Under the pieces are notes generated by a model, which was given only the letters and a program-made list of their open reading frames with translations, ran no database searches and was not told where the DNA came from. The translations under genes were made by a program, and so were the position numbers. A stretch of 64,000 nt of DNA from Streptomyces roseoverticillatus (GTDB taxonomy: Bacteria; Actinomycetota; Actinomycetes; Streptomycetales; Streptomycetaceae): assembly GCF_000719265.1 (NCBI RefSeq), contig NZ_JOFL01000001.1, positions 310,001 through 374,000 of the forward strand. The letters are read 5' to 3'. This document shows, in pieces, positions 1 through 9,617 of this stretch (position 1 is the first letter of the stretch; every line of letters starts with the position of its first letter).

Positions 1-117
1 CTTCTGCGCGGCGGGGTCGTCGTGGCTCTCCGGGTCCCGGCCAAAGGCCAGTCCGGCGAAGTAGTCGCGCAGCTCGGCGCGGAAGCGCTGCTGTTCCGGG
101 GTGTACTCGAGGTCCAC
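1..117 (-). CDS. Acyl-CoA dehydrogenase, N-terminal fragment (runs off the window start)
   Basis: Only the first 39 codons are inside the window. The GTG start at 117 is preceded by a strong GGAGGGG ribosome site a few bases upstream. The peptide opens with VDLEYTPEQQRFRAELRDYF, the usual first helix of acyl-CoA dehydrogenases (flavoenzymes that desaturate acyl-CoA thioesters). The FAD and catalytic regions are outside the window, so substrate class cannot be judged. The gene reads leftwards. Confidence 0.75.
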   Translation of the reverse strand, partial: MDLEYTPEQQRFRAELRDYFAGLAFGRDPESHDDPAAQK

Positions 118-189
118 GGCCCCTCCAGGGTCTCGCCCGCACCGACGGCGCACACCGTAGAACCTGTTCCAGAAATGTGGAAGGCGCAG

Positions 190-227
190 AAAAAACAGAC
201 CTCGCAGGGCGTCGGCCCTGCGAGGTC
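190..227 (-). terminator. Rho-independent terminator after the PAP2 gene
   Basis: A perfect 13-bp stem (198-210 with 215-227) closes a 4-nt loop. On the minus strand it is followed by a run of six T (190-195). It sits about 30 bp past the stop of the PAP2 phosphatase gene, and is the clearest U-tract terminator in the window. Confidence 0.85.
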
Positions 228-258
228 CCGTCAGAGGCGGCGGACGGCGCCGCGGCCG

Positions 259-1059
259 TCAGCGGCCGGCGTGCCGGCGGTGACGGCCGCCCGAGGCGGC
301 GCCGCTTCCCCCGCCGCGGCGCCGGCTGTGCGGCACGGGACGGGTGTGGTCGTGGTGGCCGCCGTGCTCCGCGGCCTCCAGCTCGGCGAGCTCCTGGTCC
401 AGGCCGAAGCGCTCCAGCAGCGGGATGCGGTAGAGCCGCGGCAGCAGCCAGGCGTGCCAGACGCCGGTGACGAAGAGGATCGCGGACGAGGCGATCAGGA
501 CCGAGCCGAGGGTGTCGGTCGGGTAGTGGGCGCCGACGTACCACCGGGAGAAGGCGACGAGCAGCACGGCGAAGGCGCCGACGACCAGCACGGTGCGCCG
601 GTGGCGCGACTCCCGGAAGAGGAAGTACGCGGCGATGACCACGGCCACGGTGAAGGCGGTGTGGCCGCTGGGGAAGCTGTTGGAGCCGATCTCGGGGTCC
701 AGCATGAACTCCCGCGGCGGCCGGGGCCGGGCGACGATGGCCTTCGCGAGCTGGGTGCTGTTCCAGCCGACCGCGACGACGAGGAAGGTGGCGACCGCCG
801 TCACCGGCCGGCGCCGCACGAACAGCAGCCAGCCGCTCCAGACCGCGAGGATCAGGACGCCCGCGACCGGGGACGCGAGAGCGCTGACCCCCTCCATGAC
901 CACGTTCAGCCACCCGGTGCGGAAGGTGGTCTGGACCGTGCGGTCCAGCTTCAGGTCGTGCGGCTGGATGAGGTCGGTGTGCACCGCGACCAGGCCCAGC
1001 GCGATCGCGACAGCGAACAGCAGGAGGGAGTTGCGCAACCAGTGGCGCACGTACGGCAT
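259..1059 (-). CDS. PAP2-superfamily membrane phosphatase
   Basis: The protein is 266 aa with several hydrophobic helices. It carries the three phosphatase signature blocks in order: KAIVARPRPP, FPSGHTAFT and SRWYVGAHYPTD. These supply the Lys/Arg, the Ser-Gly-His and the Arg/His residues of the PAP2 active site. The family removes phosphate from lipid phosphates such as phosphatidate or undecaprenyl diphosphate at the outer membrane face; the substrate here is unknown. I chose the ATG at 1059 because it starts just before the first membrane helix and has AAAGGAC upstream; a longer frame to 1221 is low-complexity. A terminator follows the stop. Confidence 0.85.
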   Translation of the reverse strand: MPYVRHWLRNSLLLFAVAIALGLVAVHTDLIQPHDLKLDRTVQTTFRTGWLNVVMEGVSALASPVAGVLILAVWSGWLLFVRRRPVTAVATFLVVAVGWNSTQLAKAIVARPRPPREFMLDPEIGSNSFPSGHTAFTVAVVIAAYFLFRESRHRRTVLVVGAFAVLLVAFSRWYVGAHYPTDTLGSVLIASSAILFVTGVWHAWLLPRLYRIPLLERFGLDQELAELEAAEHGGHHDHTRPVPHSRRRGGGSGAASGGRHRRHAGR

Positions 1060-1613
1060 GGGTGGGGCGTCCTTTGGATCGGTAGGGCGGTACCGGCACG
1101 GCAGTACCCGCGAAGGTGACGATCGCCTGCCGCAGAGGATGACGACGGCACGGCTGTACGGCAAAGCTACACGCGCCCCGCCCGCACCCCCTCGGTGGCG
1201 CCCGCCGCGGGCGGCAGGCACGGGCCGCCGGCACCGGCCGCCACCGGGCGCGGAGCACCCTGGGTGAGCGAGTTATACCCGACAGTGACACCCCGGCCGG
1301 ACGTGAAGACGGCTGCCGCGCAGCGCTGGAGCGGTCGCAGGGTACGGGATTCAGCCGATCGTGGGGCGAGGCCGCCCGGGCCGGGGACGGTCACCCTTGA
1401 CGCCGCGGCCCCCTTTGCGGTTCCCGCGCGGTGGATTCTGTGCGGTATCTCAACCCGATCGCACACCCTGACACACACCCGGCCTTAAACCGGATGCTCC
1501 CCTTCCAGGTGGCCTGATCTCGAGCCTCCCCCACAAGGCCCTTCAACCCCAGGCGCCTTGGTGAAGTCCTGCCTCGTGTCCGCACACCGGCCGGAGCAGA
1601 GGGGTTGCACACC
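1060..1613. other. Intergenic region between divergent genes; nothing convincing seen
   Basis: This 554-bp stretch separates the PAP2 gene from the serine hydrolase gene. Short open frames exist on both strands but have no recognisable domains and no good ribosome sites. Only weak inverted repeats were found, such as CAAGGC...GCCTTG near 1530-1560. It presumably holds the two promoters. Confidence 0.5.
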
Positions 1614-2852
1614 ATGACCATGCGCACCATCCACAGAGCAGTGACGGGAGCACTGGCCACCGCCGCGGTGACCGCGGCGGTCCTCACCGTCCCCGCGGCG
1701 GCCGGCACGGCCGACGGCACCGCCGCCGGGCGCCACGACCGGCACTCCGCCACCCGCAGCGCCATGGAGGCCCAGATACGGGCGGGCATACCCGGCGTCC
1801 TGGGGCAGACCCGGGACGCCGGCGGCACCTGGCAGGGGTCCGCGGGGGTCGCCGATCTCGACACCGGGCGCCCGCGCCTCCCCCAGGACCGCTTCCGCAT
1901 CGGCAGCGTCAGCAAGGTCTTCACTTCCGTCGTCCTGCTCCAGCTGGAGGCCGAGGGCAGGCTGAGCCTGGACGACTCCGTCGACCGCTGGCTGCCGGGC
2001 GTGGTCCGGGGCAACGGCCACGACGGCCGGAAGATCACCGTCCGGCAGCTGCTCAACCACACCAGCGGGATCTACAACTACACCGCGGACCCCGAATTCC
2101 AGAAGTTGATCGGCCCCGGCTTCCGCGAGCACCGCTTCGAGACCCACACCCCGGCCGAGCTGGTGAAGATCGCGACGGCGCACGCGCCGGACTTCCGGCC
2201 GGGCGAGGGCTGGAACTACTCCAACACCAACTACATCCTCGCCGGCATGATCACCGAGAAGGTGACGGGCCACTCGTACGCCACCGAGATCGAGCGGCGC
2301 GTCATCCGGCCCCTCGGCCTCCGCGCCACCACCCTCCCGGGCACGTCGCCGAAGATGCCCGACCCGCACGGCACGGCGTACAGCAAGCTCGGATCCGAGG
2401 ACCCGAGCACGCAGCCCTTCGACGCCACCGAGCTCAACCCGTCGTGGGGCGGGGCCGCCGGCGAGATCATCTCCACCACCGGCGACCTCAACCGCTTCTA
2501 CCAAGCCCTGATCGGCGGGAAGCTGCTGCCCGGGGCCCAGCAGCGCGAACTGCAGACCACCGTCTCCACCGGCGGCAAGATGCCCGGCGCCCGCTACGGC
2601 CTCGGGGTCGCCGAGATCCCGCTGTCGTGCGGGGTGACCGTCTGGTCGCACACCGGCGGCATCCACGGCTCCGTCACCCTGGCCGCCTCCACGGCCGGCG
2701 GCAAGCACACCGCCGCCTTCAACCTGAACGGCGACTGGGCCGGCGACCTCACCGCGCTGACCGAGGCCGAGTACTGCGGCAAGGCGCCCTCCGGGGACTT
2801 TGCCGGGCGGACGCCCGACCGCGCTCCGCAGAAGGTCATGACGCTGCGCTGA
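1614..2852 (+). CDS. Secreted serine hydrolase (beta-lactamase / D-Ala-D-Ala carboxypeptidase family, S12)
   Basis: The protein is 412 aa and starts with a signal peptide (basic start, Ala/Val-rich core to about residue 35). It carries the full penicillin-binding triad: S98-V-S-K101 in GSVSKVFTS, Y202-S-N, and HTG at about 346. Family members act on D-Ala-D-Ala peptides, beta-lactams or other esters outside the cell, and motif evidence cannot choose among these. ATG 1614 is preferred over TTG 1605 because of spacing from the AGAGGGG ribosome site. It is transcribed alone, with a strong hairpin after the stop. Confidence 0.85.
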   Translation: MTMRTIHRAVTGALATAAVTAAVLTVPAAAGTADGTAAGRHDRHSATRSAMEAQIRAGIPGVLGQTRDAGGTWQGSAGVADLDTGRPRLPQDRFRIGSVSKVFTSVVLLQLEAEGRLSLDDSVDRWLPGVVRGNGHDGRKITVRQLLNHTSGIYNYTADPEFQKLIGPGFREHRFETHTPAELVKIATAHAPDFRPGEGWNYSNTNYILAGMITEKVTGHSYATEIERRVIRPLGLRATTLPGTSPKMPDPHGTAYSKLGSEDPSTQPFDATELNPSWGGAAGEIISTTGDLNRFYQALIGGKLLPGAQQRELQTTVSTGGKMPGARYGLGVAEIPLSCGVTVWSHTGGIHGSVTLAASTAGGKHTAAFNLNGDWAGDLTALTEAEYCGKAPSGDFAGRTPDRAPQKVMTLR

Positions 2853-2874
2853 CGCGGCAGGGACTCCGGCAATG

Positions 2875-2912
2875 ACCGCGGCCCGCGGCTGGTGACAGCC
2901 GCGGGCCGCGGT
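2875..2912. terminator. Bidirectional GC hairpin between convergent genes
   Basis: A perfect 17-bp stem (2875-2891 with 2896-2912) closes a 4-nt loop. It lies between the stop codons of the convergent serine hydrolase and phospholipase D genes. There is no long U-tract, as is common for Streptomyces terminators. Confidence 0.75.
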
Positions 2913-2943
2913 TTCCTGCGGGTGGGCGAGGACCGTCAGGCGC

Positions 2944-4626
<1,683 letters not shown>

Positions 4627-4649
4627 CTACCAGCTCACCGGAAGGAAGC

Positions 4650-4702
4650 GTTCAGGAGGAACCGTCCAGGAAAGTCCAGGAACCGTTCAGAAACCGATCA
4701 GG
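4650..4702. promoter_or_regulatory. Run of GTTCAG/GTCCAG repeats, PHO-box-like
   Basis: Related hexamers start at 4650, 4664, 4674, 4685 and 4696 (GTTCAG, GTCCAG, GTCCAG, GTTCAG, GATCAG). The last three are 11 nt apart, the spacing of PhoP direct-repeat units in Streptomyces, whose core is close to GTTCA. They lie 90-140 bp upstream of the phospholipase D start, and the last overlaps the 3' end of the neighbouring gene. Phosphate control of a phospholipase would make sense, but the match to consensus is partial. Confidence 0.35.
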
Positions 4703-5687
4703 AAGAACAGCTGCTGCCGCCGCCGCAGCTGGAGCTCGAACTGGAGCAGGAGGAACCGGAGGAGCAGCTGGAGTGACCCGAGTGTCCCGAGTGGTGGGAG
4801 CCGGAGGAGCAGCTGGAAGCGCCGGAACAGCTGTACCCGCCGGAGGAGTAGGAGGTGTACGACGACGAGGACGAAGAGGAGGACTTCGCGGACTTGGAGG
4901 TCTTCGCGGGGGTGCGCTTGGCGGGGCGCGACACCGCCGCCAGCCTGAGCTGGTGCAGGTACGACTCGTCCGGCTCCGGCCCGCCCGTGCCGTGCACGGC
5001 GACGACGCCCGCGACGCCTTCCGGGTGCCCGGCGGACGTCCGGGCGCTCCAGGGGCCGGTCCTCCCCACCCGGTCGGTGAACTCCTGGCCGCGCGGCGTG
5101 AGCCCGGGCTTCGGGCGCGGCCCGTACGCCATGCGGAGCTTGATGCCGCCCGCGAGGAGGACGAGCCCCACGATCGCCACCGGGAGGGCGGCGGACACGC
5201 CGAGCAGCCCCAGGGCGATGACGCCTCCGACGACCAGGCCGCCCACCTGCACCTCCCCGGCCCGCTTCCACTTCTCCTCCGCCGCGCGGGATATCAGCAG
5301 CCCGCGGTTGACGAGCGAGCTGCGGACGCCGTCCACGGCTTGGTCGAACTGCAGCTGGACGCGGAGCCGGTACAGCTCGGTGCCCCAGTCGGAGCCGCAG
5401 CGGGCCAGCAGGGCGCGCTCCACGGCGTTGCAGGCGACGGCCCGCTCCACCTTCAGCTTGCCGCTGCTGTTGACGGACACCCGCCCGTCCTCGCACATGC
5501 GGGTGATGGCGGTGTCCACCACCCGGATCGGCCCGCCCGTCATGTGCGCGACGCCGAGGAGGTCCGGTTCGCCCCGTACGGACGGCGGGAGGGCGAGCGT
5601 ACGGCGGCGGGTGACGGCCAGCCGGGCCGAGGGGACCAGGAGGGCGAGGAACATCACGAGGGAGAGCACGATGATGCCGGCGGTCAT
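4698..5687 (-). CDS. TIGR04222-type membrane protein with Cys/Ser/Gly/His-rich C-terminal tail
   Basis: The protein is 329 aa. It has an N-terminal membrane helix (about 3-25), a cytoplasmic-looking middle (about 40-160), two further hydrophobic stretches near 165-205, and a low-complexity tail over the last ~55 residues. The tail has six Cys, each preceded by Ser, plus Gly, His and many Ser. I recognise the body as the TIGR04222 domain, which in my recollection is often encoded beside DUF692 enzymes; that recollection is untested. The start overlaps the upstream stop by ATGA, so translation is coupled. The tail may be the target of the DUF692 enzyme encoded two genes upstream; this is inference. 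Confidence 0.75.
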   Translation of the reverse strand: MTAGIIVLSLVMFLALLVPSARLAVTRRRTLALPPSVRGEPDLLGVAHMTGGPIRVVDTAITRMCEDGRVSVNSSGKLKVERAVACNAVERALLARCGSDWGTELYRLRVQLQFDQAVDGVRSSLVNRGLLISRAAEEKWKRAGEVQVGGLVVGGVIALGLLGVSAALPVAIVGLVLLAGGIKLRMAYGPRPKPGLTPRGQEFTDRVGRTGPWSARTSAGHPEGVAGVVAVHGTGGPEPDESYLHQLRLAAVSRPAKRTPAKTSKSAKSSSSSSSSYTSYSSGGYSCSGASSCSSGSHHSGHSGHSSCSSGSSCSSSSSSCGGGSSCSS

Positions 5688-6250
5688 AGATCGGTTGCCT
5701 TTCGGGTCACGCGTGAACGAAGGGTGCGCCAGGCCGAGGCGAGGCGGGCGGACGGTGGGCGGGCCTCGGCCGTGTGGTCCGTCGCACGGTCCGGCGTGGC
5801 ATGCGCCTCCCGCCACGCCGCGAGGCGCTCCCGCTGCCCCGGGTCGGTGAGTGCGCCGTCCGTCTCCAGGAGCCGGGCGGCGAAGTCGAGGGCGTCCTGG
5901 CGGTATCCGTGGCGCATGGGGCGGCCGCGGGCGTGGTCGAGGAACAGCCGCCGGAAGTCCGCCCCGAGGATCGCGGGCAGCTCCGGCGCGACCTTCGCGA
6001 CGACCTCCGCGCGCTTGCCCAGCAGCGCCTGGCGCTGGGTCCGCAGCCGCTGCGGGTCGTGGCCGGCCGGCGGGGGCGCGTCCGCGACGAGCGCCGAGAG
6101 CAGGGCGTGCTGGGCTTGCGCGAGGCGCAGGCGTGCGGCGTCGGCCGTGGAGGCGGTGGGATCCGAGGGGGGCATGAGGCCCGATGGGGCCGAGGTGGCT
6201 ATGGGATCTTTGGGGTCCGAGGTGACTACGGGATCCGTGGGTTCAGACAC
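5684..6250 (-). CDS. Uncharacterised 188-aa partner protein of the DUF692 operon
   Basis: The GTG start at 6250 overlaps the end of the DUF692 gene by 8 nt, and the stop overlaps the start of the Cys-rich membrane protein gene by 4 nt. The first ~40 residues are low-complexity. The core (about 40-135) is helical, with a pattern (LG..FR.LF..., then HGYR.DAL.FA) that resembles DUF2063/HvfC-type partners of MNIO enzymes. I judge that resemblance by eye. If right, the protein would help the oxidase bind its peptide substrate. No signal peptide or membrane helix is visible. Confidence 0.65.
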   Translation of the reverse strand: MSEPTDPVVTSDPKDPIATSAPSGLMPPSDPTASTADAARLRLAQAQHALLSALVADAPPPAGHDPQRLRTQRQALLGKRAEVVAKVAPELPAILGADFRRLFLDHARGRPMRHGYRQDALDFAARLLETDGALTDPGQRERLAAWREAHATPDRATDHTAEARPPSARLASAWRTLRSRVTRKATDL

Positions 6251-7133
6251 CGGAGGCCTCCTTCTGCCGCCGGGCCGGCTGCACGGGGCGCCGGGCTCCG
6301 GCCACCGTCGCCCTCACCGCGCCGAGTTCCGCCGCGAGCTCGTCCGCCCCGGGGAAGGCGTCGTCCCTCTCCAGGAGGACGCCGGGGAGGGCGACGCGGG
6401 AGGCCAGTTCGGCGAGGACGTCGAGGACGGGCCGGGTGACGGGGTGGGCGTGGGTGTCGTGCCACAGGCCGTCGCGCTCGGTGCCGCCGGCCACGTGCAC
6501 GTAGGCGATGGCGTCGAGCGGCAGCTCGTCCAGCGCGGCCGCCGGGTCCTGGCCCAGGTTGACGTGGTTGGTGTGGAGGTTGGCGACGTCGACGAGCAGC
6601 CTCACGCCCGTCCGCTCGACGAGCTCGGCAAGGAACCGGCCCTCGGTCAGCTCCTCTTCGGGCCAGGTCATGAGGGCCGCGATGTTCTCCAGGGCGAGCG
6701 GTACGGGCAGCATGTCCTGCGCGATGCGGACGTTCTCGCACAGGACGTCCAGGGCGTCGCGGGTGCGGGGCACGGGCAGCAGGTGGCCGGCCTCGATGCG
6801 CGGCGAGCCGGTCAGCGGCCCTCCGGAGCGTACGAAGGCGATGTGCTCGGAGACGAGCGGCGAGCCGAGGGCCTCGGCGCGCTCGGCCAGCGCCGCGAGG
6901 CGGGCGAGGTCGGGGCGCTCCGCGCCGCCCAGGCCGAGGGAGACGCCGTGCGGGATCACCGTCGTGCCGCGCTCGCGCAGCCGCCGGATCGGCTCAGGGA
7001 GGTGGCCGGGGCAGATGTTCTCGGCCACGACCTCCACCCAGTCGGCGCGGACCGGTCCGGCGAGGGCGGCGGCGAGCTCCGCCCGCCAGCCGACCCCCGT
7101 CCCCAGCGCACCGGGCACACCGGAATCGCTCAT
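6243..7133 (-). CDS. DUF692 protein, putative multinuclear non-heme iron oxidase (MNIO)
   Basis: The protein is 296 aa, a full-length DUF692 TIM-barrel. The residues expected to bind iron are all visible: H62 (PHGVS), E96-H97 (SEHIAF), E149-N150 (LENIA), D182, N185 and H187 (DVANLHTNH), H213 (YVHVAGG), D226, H228 and H230 (DTHAHPV) and E255 (LLERDD). Characterised relatives (MbnB, TglH, ChrH, BufB/HvfB) oxidise Cys in ribosomal peptides to oxazolone-thioamides, thiooxazoles or related groups, usually with a partner protein. This is the first gene of a three-gene overlapping operon whose last product has a Cys-rich tail. Substrate and product are unknown. Confidence 0.85.
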   Translation of the reverse strand: MSDSGVPGALGTGVGWRAELAAALAGPVRADWVEVVAENICPGHLPEPIRRLRERGTTVIPHGVSLGLGGAERPDLARLAALAERAEALGSPLVSEHIAFVRSGGPLTGSPRIEAGHLLPVPRTRDALDVLCENVRIAQDMLPVPLALENIAALMTWPEEELTEGRFLAELVERTGVRLLVDVANLHTNHVNLGQDPAAALDELPLDAIAYVHVAGGTERDGLWHDTHAHPVTRPVLDVLAELASRVALPGVLLERDDAFPGADELAAELGAVRATVAGARRPVQPARRQKEASGV

Positions 7134-7422
7134 GGTCCCGCCCCCCGTCTTTCCTGTGCTCCCCCTGGCGCCGAACGCCTGTACCAGGGGATTTCCCAGC
7201 AGGACACTTTACAAATCCTTCCCCCGGCCCCCGGTCCCCGTACATCTCGCGTATGACCCGCGCCCTGCGCGCCGGACCTCAGATGTACGGAACACCGCCT
7301 CACGGTCTGATTACCCGCGGTGGTCCGGGGCCGTAGTTTCTTGATCATCGGCAGGGGGCGCGGGCTGCCACGGCATGGCGCCCTCCCTGAGCGATCCCGA
7401 AATCCCGACTTTGAGGCGGACC
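7134..7422. promoter_or_regulatory. Divergent promoter region with long-spaced inverted repeat
   Basis: This 289-bp region separates the MNIO operon from the TPR gene. CGTACATCT at 7239-7247 is complementary to AGATGTACG at 7281-7289, giving perfect 9-bp arms 33 nt apart. It could bind a regulator shared by the two divergent transcripts or form an RNA hairpin. No clear -35/-10 pair was identified. Confidence 0.4.
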
Positions 7423-8469
7423 ATGTACGGCAAGGCATTTGCTCCCGAGTACCGGGGCTCCCTGGAGGACCTCTCGGTGAACGCTTCCCTCGAAGAAGTG
7501 CTCGCCAAGGCCGTCGAGCAGCAGCGGCGTGCCGAGCTGGCGGGCTCCGCCCTGGACGCGGCGCACGCCGGGCTGGCCGTCGCCGAGGCGAGCCGTCGGC
7601 TCGGCCGGGTGGCCGAGGCCGAACGCGCGTGGAAGGCGAGCTACCGGTCCGCGCGGGAGGCCGGCGACCAGGGGGCGATGGCGTGGGCCGTGTGGAGCGG
7701 CGGCACGCTCGCCCGGCAGCGCGGCGAACTGGCCCTGGCCCGCCGGTGGCTCGGCATCGCCGCCGCCCTCGCCGAGCGGGGCGGTGACATCGTCGCCCGG
7801 GGCTACTCCCTCGCGGGCCTCGCCGAGACCGGCCGCATCCAGGGTGACTACGAGGCCGTCGGCGCGCTGCACGAGCAGTTGCTGGCGGAGGCCCGGCGCC
7901 GCGGCGAGGCCCGGCACACGGTGTGGGCGCTGGAAGGCATCGCGCAGATGCACCGCAACTCCGGTTCGTACGACACCGCGCTCGCGATGTTCGAGGAGGC
8001 CGCGGAGATAGCGGGCGGGGCCGACGACTCCCGCGGGCACGCGTGGGCGCTGCGCGGGATCGCCGACGTGCTGTCCCTGCGGGGGGAGACTGAACGGGCG
8101 CTTGCGCTGCTGTCGGAGGCGGAGGGGACGTGCCGGCGGATGAAGCTGGTGAGCGCGCTCGCCTACAACCACAAGATGCGGGGCAACGTGCTCTTCCGCG
8201 CGGGCCGTTACGCCGAGGCCGAGAAGTGCTACCGGGGCGCGCTGGCGGAGTTCGAGGAGATGGCGGAGCCGCGCGGCGCGGCGCTGGCCCGGCTGGGGCT
8301 GGTCAAGTCCCGGGCCCGGCTGGGGCACGACCGCGCCGCGACGGCCGCGGAGCTGGACGACCTGCACCGCACGCTCGGCCGGATCGGGCTGCTGCACGCC
8401 CGGGAGATGGTCGAGGCGGCACGGGCCGAGCTGGGGATGTCGCCGGCCGGCGCCCGGCCGGCCGCCTGA
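7423..8469 (+). CDS. Tetratricopeptide-repeat protein
   Basis: The protein is 348 aa and almost wholly made of helical pairs with TPR-like spacing. Repeats such as ALAMFEEAAEIA, ALALLSEAEGTC and AEKCYRGALAEFEEMAEPRG span about residues 60-330. It has no signal peptide or catalytic motif, so it is likely a cytoplasmic scaffold. I start it at ATG 7423 (GAGGCGG upstream) rather than ATG 7375, which has no ribosome site. A prenyl synthase gene follows 79 bp downstream in the same direction, so a shared transcript is likely; whether the two proteins interact is unknown. Confidence 0.8.
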   Translation: MYGKAFAPEYRGSLEDLSVNASLEEVLAKAVEQQRRAELAGSALDAAHAGLAVAEASRRLGRVAEAERAWKASYRSAREAGDQGAMAWAVWSGGTLARQRGELALARRWLGIAAALAERGGDIVARGYSLAGLAETGRIQGDYEAVGALHEQLLAEARRRGEARHTVWALEGIAQMHRNSGSYDTALAMFEEAAEIAGGADDSRGHAWALRGIADVLSLRGETERALALLSEAEGTCRRMKLVSALAYNHKMRGNVLFRAGRYAEAEKCYRGALAEFEEMAEPRGAALARLGLVKSRARLGHDRAATAAELDDLHRTLGRIGLLHAREMVEAARAELGMSPAGARPAA

Positions 8470-8548
8470 CCGTACGACTTCCGCCCCGTACGCCCTCCGC
8501 CCGCGCGGCGCTCCCCACGCCGGGCCCACCACAGGAAAGAGAAGCCCC

Positions 8549-9601
8549 ATGCCCACGCAGACCAGCCTCCCCGCCCCCGCGCCCCCGGCGACGGCCCGTG
8601 CAAGGGAGTTGGTGGAGCCGGCGCTCAGAGCCGCCGTGGCGACGCTGCATCCGCTGCCGGGCCGGATGGCGGCGTTCTCGTTCGGCTGGTGCGAGGCCGA
8701 CGGCACTCCGGGCGCGTCCCCCGGCGGCAAGGGTGTCCGCCAGGCGTTCGCCCTGCTCGGCGCGGAGGCGGTGGGGGCACCGGTGGAGACTGCGGTGCAG
8801 GCGGCGGTCGCCGTCGAGCTGGTGCACACGTTCTCGCTCGTGCACGACGACATCATGGACGGGGACGAGCGGCGGCGGCACCGTGACGCGGCGTGGAAGG
8901 CGTTCGGCACCGGCCCGGCGGTCCTGACGGGCGACGCCCTGTTCGCGCTCGCCGTGCAGACGGTGGCGGGGTCCGAGGGCGGGCACGCGGGCCGGGCAGT
9001 GGCGCACCTCGCGGACTGCCTGGGCGAGCTGGTGCGCGGGCAGGCCGACGACCTGCTGTTCGAGGACCGGCCGTGGGCCGGGCCGGACGCCGTGGGCATA
9101 CCGGAGTACGAGGCGATGGCCGGCCGCAAGACCGGCGCCCTGCTCGGCTGCGCGCTGTCGCTGGGCCCGGTCCTCGCGGGTGCCCCCGCGCTGCAGACGG
9201 GTGCGCTCGCGGAGGCGGGCCGGCGGCTCGGTGTGGCGTTCCAGGCCGTGGACGACCTGCTGGGGATCTGGGGCGACCCGCTCACGACGGGAAAGCCGGT
9301 GCACAGCGACCTGCTGCGGCGGAAGAAGACCCTGCCGGTGCTCGCCGCCGTCGCCCGGGGCGGCGGTGCGACCGGACGGGAACTGACCCGGCTGCTGGGC
9401 TCGGAGACCGCACCGGACGCCGCTGCCGCGCAGCGTGCGGCGGCCCTGGTGGAGGCCGCGGGCGGCCGGGACTTCGCCTTGGAGGAAGCGCGCCGCCATG
9501 CCGATGCCGCGCAGGCCTGCCTGCGCGGCGCGGGGCTCGCCGAGAGCGCGACCGGTGAGCTCGTCGCGCTCTCCGCACATCTCCTGGAGCGGCAGCTGTA
9601 G
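8549..9601 (+). CDS. Polyprenyl diphosphate synthase family protein
   Basis: The protein is 350 aa. The first Asp-rich motif is LVHDDIMDGDERRRHR and the second is FQAVDDLLGIWGD, with the usual GRKTG before it and KKTLPVLAA after it. These bind Mg2+-diphosphate in trans-prenyltransferases that join isopentenyl diphosphate to an allylic diphosphate. The region usually reading GGKRLRP is GGKGVRQ here, so binding of isopentenyl diphosphate may be altered. Chain length cannot be read safely from sequence. No terpene cyclase or carotenoid gene is adjacent. GGAAAGAGAAG precedes the start. The gene is convergent with the next one, only 16 bp between stops. Confidence 0.85.
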   Translation: MPTQTSLPAPAPPATARARELVEPALRAAVATLHPLPGRMAAFSFGWCEADGTPGASPGGKGVRQAFALLGAEAVGAPVETAVQAAVAVELVHTFSLVHDDIMDGDERRRHRDAAWKAFGTGPAVLTGDALFALAVQTVAGSEGGHAGRAVAHLADCLGELVRGQADDLLFEDRPWAGPDAVGIPEYEAMAGRKTGALLGCALSLGPVLAGAPALQTGALAEAGRRLGVAFQAVDDLLGIWGDPLTTGKPVHSDLLRRKKTLPVLAAVARGGGATGRELTRLLGSETAPDAAAAQRAAALVEAAGGRDFALEEARRHADAAQACLRGAGLAESATGELVALSAHLLERQL

Positions 9602-9617
9602 GGCGCTCCGGGCTGCG

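Noticed and set aside
1167..1478. Minus-strand 103-codon frame in the gap before the serine hydrolase
   Set aside because: No domain, no ribosome site, amino-acid make-up typical of random GC-rich frames.
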